Below are positions 35,213 to 41,839 of a stretch of DNA of 64,000 bases, piece by piece. Both the position numbers and the translations under genes were made by a program. Each line of letters starts with the position of its first letter. Position 1 is the first letter of the stretch. The DNA comes from an uncultured Bacteroidales bacterium (lineage in GTDB: Bacteria > Bacteroidota > Bacteroidia > Bacteroidales > F082), in the NCBI GenBank assembly GCA_900315175.1, contig OMYA01000004.1, forward strand, positions 62,001 through 126,000, written 5' to 3'. The notes beneath the pieces are model-generated. The model ran no database searches. It saw only the letters and a list, made by a program, of their open reading frames with translations, and was not told where the DNA came from.

Positions 35213-36910
35213 CTAACGTACAAGGCGCACGGGCACACCGTAGCAACGCTTATAGTTGAGTTCCGTCATCACTGAAAGATGGTTGAAGATGATGTTGTAC
35301 GCATATTCACTTTTACCATAATAGTTGGTCGAAGAAGACCAGTAATGAGCATCAGTACCAACATGGGTAACTCCTGACCCCAAAGAGCGGCTCCCCACAG
35401 CCGGCAAGAACACAGCGCCAGCGGCTTCCATGGCGGCCCAATCAGTTTCTGATACAGTCTCTAAAGGAGTCAGCGCTCCCCAAGAATAATTATTCCACGA
35501 ATAATTATTTCCCGTATAAGAAACTCCTGAAAAACCATCAGGGAAAATAATAAGTCCTTGATACGTATTTCCACCGACTGTAATTATCGCATTCAAGAAA
35601 CGTATGCTTTCATTGCGACAGGATACTCCTGGGGTTGAGTCATCATACGTTCCAAGCAACCACTCCCATTCATCAGATTCAAGAGTACGCCAGCCAGACT
35701 CTGCGTTCATTCCAAATTGATAAACACCCCAATCTGAGTTAGTGTATTGGTAACTATTAAGATTCATTTTATAGTTCTTGCCGTTGGTAGGACCGTATCC
35801 ATTACCATGTTCTGTACTATAATCACCATTGCTTGCTTCAGAAAAAGTATATGGCATATACAGAAGATTGCCGTTATTCCAGCCGGAAGTGCCCCATCCG
35901 AAATAATCAAAGGTTCCGGATACTTTTAAATATGATGATATATCACCATCTGAAGTAAAGCATTTTCCATACTGTGTGCTGTGCATCTTGAAACGTCCCT
36001 GATCATAAACCAAGTTACCTTTTGCGAATTTAACTGTTGTTCCAGGTGCCACTGAGAACACATGATCAGAAGCGACAGCAAAGTCAACATAGCTTGACAC
36101 GACATCCGATGCTGTAATTGCCACAGCTGAAGAATATCCTATAAAGTCGTTGGCTGCTATAGTGCGTGCTGCGTCGCTGCCAGTCTTGCTCTGACTGGTG
36201 AACTGCATGGTTATTTCACCGTCGCTCGGGAGCAATGCCACATATTTCTCAGCACCTGCCGCACCTATTACAATATGTCCTGATTGGTGGTCAATTGTAG
36301 GATGAACACCTGCCACACCATAAGACAAAACACCTTTATCGGATATTTTTATCATATTTCTGAAACCGTCTTCGGCATAGATTTTCACGTTGCCGCTGCC
36401 GAAATCGTTGACATCGAACTTTGCGATAGCTATCTGGTTAAGCATCTGGCCATTGAAGCTTGTTTTTGAAGCAGAAACATTCTCTTCTGTATAGCATGAA
36501 ACATGGTATTTCGATGCTATTGTTGCAAGAGTTCCGTCCTGTGCCGAATAGTCTATCACAAATGTGTTGTCTGATTTTTTCGTATTCGTTCCAAGGTAAT
36601 AGAAACGAAGTGTTTCATCGTCAGTCCATGATGAGAGTGAGCCCGTGAATGTGCCTTCACCTGTTCCTGCGCCTGATGAAAGTGTCAATGATCCGAGATA
36701 ACCGGTAGTGCTTGCATAAACATGGATAATGTCGCCTGCAGTCCAGGTGACGACACCTGCTTCAGTAATGTTGGTTCTTGAGCCTCCGGTAGAGTATGTG
36801 ATTTCAACTTTACCATTTGCCACCGAGTTCACGGTTTCGAGGTTTTTCTTGCACTGTGTCAGTCCGAAAAGAAGTGCGAGTGATGATAAGACAAATGCAA
36901 TCTTTTTCAT
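35213..36910 (-). CDS. FISUMP-like surface lipoprotein (split-operon paralogue)
   Basis: A 565-residue lipoprotein; the signal ends LLFGLTQC, with Cys20 as the lipidation site. The start at 36910 has a clear GGAGG ahead of it and overlaps the stop of the small membrane protein by ATGA; a longer in-frame start at 37021 would run antiphase through that gene and is rejected. The N-terminal beta domain (GGSRTNITEAGVVTWTAGD) resembles fimbrillin-like lipoproteins. The C-terminal 200 residues match the Fibrobacter succinogenes major paralogous domain: WRTLESDEWEWLLG, YQGLIIFPDGFSG, MEAAGAVFLPAVGSR, HYWSSS and a final GVPVRLVR. Ligand and function are unknown. Confidence 0.8.
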   Translation of the reverse strand: MKKIAFVLSSLALLFGLTQCKKNLETVNSVANGKVEITYSTGGSRTNITEAGVVTWTAGDIIHVYASTTGYLGSLTLSSGAGTGEGTFTGSLSSWTDDETLRFYYLGTNTKKSDNTFVIDYSAQDGTLATIASKYHVSCYTEENVSASKTSFNGQMLNQIAIAKFDVNDFGSGNVKIYAEDGFRNMIKISDKGVLSYGVAGVHPTIDHQSGHIVIGAAGAEKYVALLPSDGEITMQFTSQSKTGSDAARTIAANDFIGYSSAVAITASDVVSSYVDFAVASDHVFSVAPGTTVKFAKGNLVYDQGRFKMHSTQYGKCFTSDGDISSYLKVSGTFDYFGWGTSGWNNGNLLYMPYTFSEASNGDYSTEHGNGYGPTNGKNYKMNLNSYQYTNSDWGVYQFGMNAESGWRTLESDEWEWLLGTYDDSTPGVSCRNESIRFLNAIITVGGNTYQGLIIFPDGFSGVSYTGNNYSWNNYSWGALTPLETVSETDWAAMEAAGAVFLPAVGSRSLGSGVTHVGTDAHYWSSSTNYYGKSEYAYNIIFNHLSVMTELNYKRCYGVPVRLVR

Positions 36911-37167
36911 ATCTTTTCCTCCTTTTTCTTTAAAAACGCGTAGCCTGCTCCTGCGCCGAGCATGATTAACAAGCCTGTCCCGAGAGGAGCCTCTCCGAAG
37001 TTTTGTGTTACAGCGACCCAAGTCACACCATCCAAACGGTTACCATTGAAGTCATCATCCGAGCGGAAGAAGTCATCGCTCTGAGCAACTGCCGATGTCG
37101 GCATAAACATGCCTGCCAACATCATCAGTGAAAGCACCAACACTTTCATTCTTGTAAAATTTTTCAT
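36907..37167 (-). CDS. Small exported single-span membrane protein, first gene of the lipoprotein operon
   Basis: An 86-residue protein. A signal peptide ends at AVAQ near residue 29, followed by QSDDFFRSDDDF and WVAVTQNFGEAPLGTGL, then one glycine-rich membrane span (LLIMLGAGAGYAFL) and a KKKEEKI tail. The layout, a short ectodomain, a P-L-G-(S/T)-G motif, one span and a basic end, resembles C-terminal sorting tails, but the whole protein is little more than that tail. The stop overlaps the start of the lipoprotein (ATGA), so the two are co-translated. The same module forms residues 1-90 of the fused protein at 32780-35032. I cannot assign a function. Confidence 0.75.
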   Translation of the reverse strand: MKNFTRMKVLVLSLMMLAGMFMPTSAVAQSDDFFRSDDDFNGNRLDGVTWVAVTQNFGEAPLGTGLLIMLGAGAGYAFLKKKEEKI

Positions 37168-37207
37168 TTGATTGTTAATGATAATAATTAAGTTAATAAT
37201 AAAATAA

Positions 37208-37241
37208 TTGCGGTAGCATTAATCACTTAATGCTACCGCAA
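37208..37241. promoter_or_regulatory. 34-bp palindrome overlapping the operon promoter
   Basis: Perfect 15-base arms, TTGCGGTAGCATTAA and TTAATGCTACCGCAA, around TCAC. It covers the downstream end of the -7 box and the expected transcription start, so it may be a repressor operator. It could also act as a terminator for the upstream gene, though no T run follows. Confidence 0.6.
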
Positions 37242-37246
37242 AAGTA
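37238..37246 (-). promoter_or_regulatory. -7 box for the small-protein/lipoprotein operon
   Basis: TACTTTTGC on the minus strand. No -33 TTTG element is present in the 30 bases upstream. Confidence 0.6.
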
Positions 37247-37276
37247 AGCCATTTATATAGCTATTTCTTTATTTTA

Positions 37277-37344
37277 CGTGTATTTAAATTTACTCTGCGT
37301 GTATAATTATTTATTATACGTGTATTATTTAATTATGCGTGTAT
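37277..37344 (-). promoter_or_regulatory. Four direct-repeat operator boxes, 21-21-19-bp spacing
   Basis: CGTGTAT at 37277-37283, 37298-37304, 37319-37325 and 37338-37344. Each is preceded by A/T and a T(A/G/C) step, giving a consensus near TTATTnTNCGTGTAT. The proximal box starts 30 bases upstream of the -7 box. Confidence 0.7.
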
Positions 37345-37369
37345 TATTTGATTTTTTACAATGACAAAC

Positions 37370-38926
37370 CTAGCGAACAAGGCGCACAGAGTAACCAAAA
37401 ATACGGCGAGTACGGCCGCTAGGATCCAAAGACGTAAAAAGATCGTCCATAAATAGCATTAGATATACAGCTCTATCATTATAAAGATCAACACGATAAT
37501 TAGAAAGAGTAGAGGACCAGTAACCACCCTTTATGTTGCAATCCGACACTTTCAGCCCATTGCGCGTGCCAGCACCAGGCAAGAACACAGCACCAGCTGC
37601 CTCCATAGATGACCAGTCACCAGCTGAAACAGCAGCCACATTCCGATAATTATTATATGCATAACCACCTATACCACCATAATATCCATCAGGATATACG
37701 ATAATTCCATAATAACTCTTACCGTCTACTGTGATTCTGGCATGTAGGAAACGATTCCCTTCTCTGCAGGTGACCCCAGGAGCAGCTTGGGCTCTAATAC
37801 CTATAAGCCACGCCCACTCATCCTCCGAAAGGGTATACCAATGATACGAATTACCAGTCGGATCACCACAATAATCGCCCCAGTCTTTAAATACTTCATA
37901 ATCAAGGGTATCTTCCGATGTCATAGTTGGGTTATCACCTGTTCCCCAACCGAAGAGACCCACTATATCCTGCCTTGAATAGTTTTCGCCGACATTTTGA
38001 TACTCTGTTTCAACCACGTCGTATTGATGTTCCATGAAACTATATTTACTGGTTCTTTTGTCGTACTGAAGGTTACCTAAACTAAAGCGGACGACATTAC
38101 CATTCTTACTCACAGTAAACACTTTATCTGTCGAAGGTGTCGTGTTGTCAATATTAATGGTTAAATAATCATTTTCTGTAACTGCCGCCATATCGTAACT
38201 ATAGGCGACTCCGTCAATCAGAACCAATCCGTCAGTGACAGCATCTTGTGGAAGGATGATGGCCAATTTATCGGTCTCGTTCTCCGATTTCATTGTAATG
38301 GCGTCTCGTGTGCCGTTTGCAACGATTGGATTGCCTGGGTCGGCAAAGTTGATGGTCGCGCCAGTCTTCATACCGGTAATCTTGGCAGCTTCAGAAGTGC
38401 CATTGGCGAGGGTGAACTTCACCAGACCGCATTTGTTTTCCAACATGCATCTATATGCCGTCTCTCCGTAATAATGCTCCGCTGTGTGAACATAAGAAAG
38501 CACAGGAAGCGTCGTTGTCTGATTGGAAATGTCTACATCGAATGATGTGGTCTCCCCGACAGTAAGCGAACTGAGGTCCACGTTGATGCCGCCAATAAAA
38601 TAAAAATGCAGATAATCTGTCGTCTGTGGATTTGTGATATCACCGACAAACTCATAATGGTCATCGGCTTCGTGGCATGTCAAAGTACCGATATACTTGC
38701 CTTCATTCCCGACATAAATCACATCGCCTTCGGTATATGTGACCAGTCCGTTTTCAGGGTTGACATCATGTCTCGAGCCATTGGAAACATTAATGGTGAT
38801 GCAAACTTTCTCACCGCCAGCAGGAGTTACGGTTTCCAAGCTTTTCCTGCATCGTGTGAACGACAGCATCATTGCAGCCGTTATTAATAAAAGCATTAAA
38901 GCCTTTATAACAAAAAGCCTCTTCAT
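37370..38926 (-). CDS. FISUMP-like surface lipoprotein, third paralogue
   Basis: A 518-residue lipoprotein; the signal ends MLSFTRC with lipidated Cys near residue 26, followed by RKSLETVTPAGGEKVCITINVSNGSRHD as in its paralogues (shared pattern K-S-L-E-T-V). The shared N-terminal beta domain includes DVIYVGNEGKYIGTLT and DYLHFYFIGG. The C-terminal FISUMP-like domain has YHWYTLSEDEWAWLIG, YYGIIVYPDGYYGG, MEAAGAVFLPGAGTR, GGYWSS and a final GYSVRLVR. Unlike the other two it has no small-protein module, and its promoter at 39013-39021 has a normal -33 TTTG and no CGTGTAT boxes. Confidence 0.8.
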   Translation of the reverse strand: MKRLFVIKALMLLLITAAMMLSFTRCRKSLETVTPAGGEKVCITINVSNGSRHDVNPENGLVTYTEGDVIYVGNEGKYIGTLTCHEADDHYEFVGDITNPQTTDYLHFYFIGGINVDLSSLTVGETTSFDVDISNQTTTLPVLSYVHTAEHYYGETAYRCMLENKCGLVKFTLANGTSEAAKITGMKTGATINFADPGNPIVANGTRDAITMKSENETDKLAIILPQDAVTDGLVLIDGVAYSYDMAAVTENDYLTINIDNTTPSTDKVFTVSKNGNVVRFSLGNLQYDKRTSKYSFMEHQYDVVETEYQNVGENYSRQDIVGLFGWGTGDNPTMTSEDTLDYEVFKDWGDYCGDPTGNSYHWYTLSEDEWAWLIGIRAQAAPGVTCREGNRFLHARITVDGKSYYGIIVYPDGYYGGIGGYAYNNYRNVAAVSAGDWSSMEAAGAVFLPGAGTRNGLKVSDCNIKGGYWSSTLSNYRVDLYNDRAVYLMLFMDDLFTSLDPSGRTRRIFGYSVRLVR

Positions 38927-39012
38927 ATTATTGACTTATTTTAAACAGTTAATAATTTATAATACAATTGAGCATCAACCATTTATAGTCATATGCCCGT
39001 CATATTAAAGCC

Positions 39013-39021
39013 GCAAAAATA
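39013..39021 (-). promoter_or_regulatory. -7 box for the third lipoprotein
   Basis: TATTTTTGC on the minus strand with a T-run ending in TTTG 22 bases upstream. This is a complete promoter without the direct repeats of its relatives. Confidence 0.6.
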
Positions 39022-39060
39022 AGCAATAATATTATATGAATAACAAAAAAAATGTTTTTT

Positions 39061-39558
39061 TTACTGATTCTCAAACTTCTTCACCAGCTCTTCAGGTGTC
39101 AAGCCGAGGTTTTCTATAGATGAACGGCAGCTTTCGGCAAATTCGCCATCAGGATACATGACAAGATATTGCTCGTAAATCTTCTTTGCCATGTCGTAGT
39201 TCTCATATTTTGTCTCAAAAATGAAAGCTTTCACAAACAATGCTGCTTGCGTGCGAGGATAATCGGGATAATCTTTTAACAATCTGTCGATTATAAAAAT
39301 GGTGTGCTGTGGTTCGTTGAGATTCAATGAGACATCCACTGCCTTGAACAGATATTCAGGCGCCATGGCATCATTCGGATTGGCATCAGCAAAATCGCAA
39401 TAAGCCGAAACCAAATCGTTCGCGACCTCAGGAACGATGGCACCGTCTGTCGCAAACACCTGCTGCTCCAACTTATTTATTCTCTTCGCTGGATCGTTAT
39501 TATTACAACCTGCCAAAACCAAGGCAATAAATGCTAAAATCAAAAATAACCTTTTCAT
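39061..39558 (-). CDS. TPR-like lipoprotein
   Basis: A 165-residue lipoprotein; the signal ends LVLAGC, so Cys18 is lipidated. The mature part is helical with tetratricopeptide-like pairs (DPAKRINKLEQQVF, DYPDYPRTQAALFVKAFIFE, YDMAKKIYEQYLVMYPDGEFAESC). Such small proteins resemble BamD/YbgF-type helpers, but no specific role can be read from the sequence. An alternative start two codons upstream (39564) is possible. It precedes no obvious operon partner other than being followed by the third lipoprotein's upstream neighbour spacing on the same strand. Confidence 0.7.
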   Translation of the reverse strand: MKRLFLILAFIALVLAGCNNNDPAKRINKLEQQVFATDGAIVPEVANDLVSAYCDFADANPNDAMAPEYLFKAVDVSLNLNEPQHTIFIIDRLLKDYPDYPRTQAALFVKAFIFETKYENYDMAKKIYEQYLVMYPDGEFAESCRSSIENLGLTPEELVKKFENQ

Positions 39559-39601
39559 AATCATTAAATTTCAATAACCTATAACCAATGACCTATAACC
39601 A

Positions 39602-40171
39602 TTACCGACGGTGTTTTTTATTCGGGAAAACCATTTTATAATCGACATCAACATTGCCTTCCGAGATATTGCGCAACTTGTTCTTCAGCAACATCTTACG
39701 CATTGAGCTGATTCTGTCGACATAGCATTTGCCTTCGAGATGGTCGTATTCATGCTGGATCACGCGAGCCACTATGCCGTCGAACTCTTCTTCGTGCTCC
39801 TCGAAGTTTTCATCCATGTAATAAATCTTCACCTTGCTTGGGCGTTCCACATCTTCGCTCATGTCAGGCAAACTGAGGCAGCCCTCTCTGAATGTCCACG
39901 GCTCACCCGAAAGTTCAATGATTTCTGGGTTTATGAACACTTTTTTCACGCCAGCACCCTCCGGATATTTGTCTTTGAACGGGTCACTGTCCATCACAAA
40001 AAGTCTTATCGACTTGTTGATCTGCGGAGCTGCCAAGCCCACGCCTTCAGTATGATACATTGTCTCGAACATATCAGCGATAAGTTGCTGAATCTCAGGA
40101 CTGTTTTCTTCGATATCTTCGGCCACGTGCTTCAACACCGGATGGCCGTATGCCACAACTGGTAATATCAT
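39602..40171 (-). CDS. def: Peptide deformylase
   Basis: A 189-residue metallo-hydrolase that removes the formyl group from nascent proteins. All three metal motifs are present: GVGLAAPQ near residue 46, EGCLS near residue 95 and QHEYDHLEG near residue 139. It lies downstream of ruvX on the same strand, with a 23-base gap that contains no promoter box, so co-transcription is likely. Confidence 0.97.
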   Translation of the reverse strand: MILPVVAYGHPVLKHVAEDIEENSPEIQQLIADMFETMYHTEGVGLAAPQINKSIRLFVMDSDPFKDKYPEGAGVKKVFINPEIIELSGEPWTFREGCLSLPDMSEDVERPSKVKIYYMDENFEEHEEEFDGIVARVIQHEYDHLEGKCYVDRISSMRKMLLKNKLRNISEGNVDVDYKMVFPNKKHRR

Positions 40172-40194
40172 TTTATATTCAAATTTTTAATTAT

Positions 40195-40656
40195 CTATAA
40201 GATTTCTCCACTCCGTCTATCGGCTCCGGTCAAAATGACGGAAGGTGTCAACGATGTCATATACGACTGCAAAATAATCGTCGCGCTTATAGTATCTACA
40301 AGTTCCTTGTTCTGCCTTGCCTTTTTGCCCAGACCTGCGTCTATCATGGTCTGATGCGCCATTACAGAGGTAAAACGTTCGTCGAAACGTTTTATTACCA
40401 TCTCCGGCAGGGCTTTTTTCAGCTGTTTCAGAAACGGTTCGATATATTGCGCTGACTCCGAGGGGTTGTTATGCATGTCCTTAGGTTCACCCACCACAAT
40501 CTCGTCAACTTGTTCTTTTTTCACGTAATCCTGAATAAAAGCAAGCAAGTCACAGGCTCTGACCGTCGTCAAACCGTTGGCTATGATGCGCAAAGGGTCG
40601 GTCACAGCGATGCCGCAACGCTTTCTGCCATAGTCGATTGCCATTATTCTGCCCAT
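40195..40656 (-). CDS. ruvX: Putative Holliday junction resolvase RuvX (YqgF), with repeat-derived tail
   Basis: A 153-residue RNase H-fold nuclease linked to rRNA processing and recombination. Motifs are MAIDYGRKRCGIAVTDP at the start, DEIVVGEPKDMHNNPSES in the middle, and DERFTSVMAHQTM. The start at 40656 is chosen because the next upstream Met at 40677 overlaps the -7 box. The family normally ends soon after the DTISATIILQSYM helix; here the last 15 or so residues (SVILTGADRRSGEIL) are encoded by a family-2 REP-like repeat. Confidence 0.92.
   Translation of the reverse strand: MGRIMAIDYGRKRCGIAVTDPLRIIANGLTTVRACDLLAFIQDYVKKEQVDEIVVGEPKDMHNNPSESAQYIEPFLKQLKKALPEMVIKRFDERFTSVMAHQTMIDAGLGKKARQNKELVDTISATIILQSYMTSLTPSVILTGADRRSGEIL
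40200..40239 (+). repeat. REP-like repeat, family 2, copy 3 (inside the ruvX 3' end)
   Basis: AGATTTCTCCACTCCG then GGCTCCGGTCAAAATGAC. It overlaps the last codons of ruvX. Confidence 0.7.
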
Positions 40657-40673
40657 TCTTGAAAAAATTTTTT

Positions 40674-40682
40674 GCAAAAATA
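40674..40682 (-). promoter_or_regulatory. -7 box for ruvX-def
   Basis: TATTTTTGC on the minus strand, 17 bases before the ruvX start; divergent from the tRNA-His promoter. Confidence 0.6.
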
Positions 40683-40714
40683 AAGAATTTTTTTGCTGGT
40701 ATTAAAAAATTTTG

Positions 40715-40723
40715 TACTTTTGC
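40715..40723 (+). promoter_or_regulatory. -7 box for tRNA-His
   Basis: TACTTTTGC, about 17 bases before the tRNA 5' end, with a T-rich TTTTTTTG element upstream. Confidence 0.65.
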
Positions 40724-40740
40724 ACCCGCAAATCCAGATG

Positions 40741-40814
40741 GTAGATGTAGCTCAGCTGGTTAGAGTACCGGATTGTGGTTCCGTGGGTCGTCGGTTCGAA
40801 TCCGACCTTCTACC
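40741..40814 (+). tRNA. tRNA-His (anticodon GTG)
   Basis: A full cloverleaf with anticodon GTG in TTGTGGT, a perfect T stem GTCGG/CCGAC around TTCGAAT, and a G at 40740 that can serve as the extra G-1 of tRNA-His opposite C73. Some pairs are weak: a T-T mismatch in the acceptor stem (positions 6-67), C-T at 27-43 and G-T at 10-25. CCA is not encoded. Confidence 0.93.
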
Positions 40815-40815
40815 C

Positions 40816-41625
40816 TCAAACTTGAACATCTCTTAACGCTTCGTTGAGAGATGTTTTTTTATCTGTCGACTCGTTTCTCTTCTTGATTATCAATGCACAA
40901 GCCACATTATAGTCGCCAGCCGGGAAATGCTTGGTATACGAGCCGGGAACGACTACCGAGCGTGCCGGCACCACGCCTTTATACTCGATTGGCTCACTTC
41001 CGGTCACGTCGATAATCTTCGTCGATTGAGTGATGACTGTGTTTGCGCCGAGCACTGCCTCTTCTTCGATTCTCACGCCTTCCACCACGATGCAACGGGA
41101 GCCGACGAAGCAGTTGTCTTCGATGATTACGGGGGCTGCCTGCACAGGCTCGAGCACTCCGCCAATGCCCACGCCGCCGCTGAGATGCACGTTTTTGCCT
41201 ATCTGAGTGCACGAACCGACCGTCGCCCAGGTGTCGACCATAGTTCCGCTGTCGACGTATGCACCTATATTAATATAGGATGGCATCAGCACCGCGCCTT
41301 TGTTGATGAACGCGCCGTAACGCACCGTAGCCGGTGGCACCACACGCACTCCAGCCTGCTCAAAGCCGCCCTTCAACGGAATCTTGTCGTAATATTCGAA
41401 GATGCCGCTCTTCGACACCTCCATGTCGTTTATCGGGAAAAACATAATGACAGCCTTCTTCAGCCACTCATTCACAACCCATTGATTGTCAAGCTTTTCA
41501 GCGATACGAATCTCGCCCCTATCCAAGAGTCTTACAACTTCACGAATCGCCTCTCGTGTCTCGTTTTTCGCCAACAGCGAGCGGTCGTCCCATGCTTTTT
41601 CTATGATGCTCTGCAAATTATTCAT
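40816..41625 (-). CDS. dapD: 2,3,4,5-tetrahydropyridine-2,6-dicarboxylate N-succinyltransferase
   Basis: A 269-residue acyltransferase of the lysine/diaminopimelate pathway (succinylase branch). An N-terminal helical domain is followed by a left-handed beta helix of hexapeptide repeats from about residue 100 to 230 (GAVLMPSYINIGAYVDSGTM, then GVEPVQAAPVIIEDNCFVGS-type turns). It supplies meso-DAP for the MurE encoded in this window. The start at 41625 lies 14 bases after a -7 box; an upstream in-frame Met at 41643 overlaps that box. Confidence 0.93.
   Translation of the reverse strand: MNNLQSIIEKAWDDRSLLAKNETREAIREVVRLLDRGEIRIAEKLDNQWVVNEWLKKAVIMFFPINDMEVSKSGIFEYYDKIPLKGGFEQAGVRVVPPATVRYGAFINKGAVLMPSYINIGAYVDSGTMVDTWATVGSCTQIGKNVHLSGGVGIGGVLEPVQAAPVIIEDNCFVGSRCIVVEGVRIEEEAVLGANTVITQSTKIIDVTGSEPIEYKGVVPARSVVVPGSYTKHFPAGDYNVACALIIKKRNESTDKKTSLNEALRDVQV
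40826..40861 (+). terminator. Intrinsic terminator after tRNA-His
   Basis: ACATCTCTTAACG pairs with CGTTGAGAGATGT (one G-T pair) around CTT, followed by seven T residues. It lies within the 3' coding end of the convergent dapD gene. Confidence 0.75.
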
Positions 41626-41639
41626 TACTATAATTTTTC

Positions 41640-41648
41640 GCAAAGATA
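41640..41648 (-). promoter_or_regulatory. -7 box for dapD
   Basis: TATCTTTGC on the minus strand, 14 bases before the dapD start. Confidence 0.6.
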
Positions 41649-41657
41649 CAAAAAATT

Positions 41658-41805
41658 GAGTTTCCTTGCACTTTGTGCTCGGAATGACAGTGTTTTTTTA
41701 TCCTAATAGCGCGGCATGATTGTTCCTACTGATTAGATGGTGCTATCAAGCCGCGCCAAATTGTAAAAAAACAAGAATTGTCATTCCGAGTGAAGCGAGG
41801 AATCT
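41658..41805 (+). repeat. MITE-like element, copy 2
   Basis: A 148-bp element with the same plan as 2771-2922. The left end GTGCTCGGAATGACA and right end TGTCATTCCGAG..GAGGAATCT are inverted. The core at 41708-41756 has GCGCGGC pairing with GCCGCGC, then TGAT pairing with ATCA, and the loop CCTACTGATTAG. It ends ten bases before the -7 box of the ABC permease gene and lies between divergent promoters. Confidence 0.75.
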
Positions 41806-41814
41806 AAAAATTTG

Positions 41815-41823
41815 TATATTTGC
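41815..41823 (+). promoter_or_regulatory. -7 box for the ABC permease
   Basis: TATATTTGC, 16 bases before the start at 41840 and directly beside the right end of the MITE-like element. Confidence 0.6.
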
Positions 41824-41839
41824 AGTTGCATATTATATA

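Noticed and set aside
35213..37021. A 602-residue lipoprotein start at 37021
   Set aside because: The extra 37 residues are arginine-rich, overlap the small membrane protein in another frame, and carry no signal peptide. The ATGA start at 36910 has a GGAGG and a lipoprotein signal.
36907..37167. Small protein as an exosortase/sortase substrate
   Set aside because: The tail (motif, span, basic end) resembles sorting signals, but no sortase-like enzyme is in the window and the motif does not match LPXTG or PEP-CTERM. Kept as unknown.
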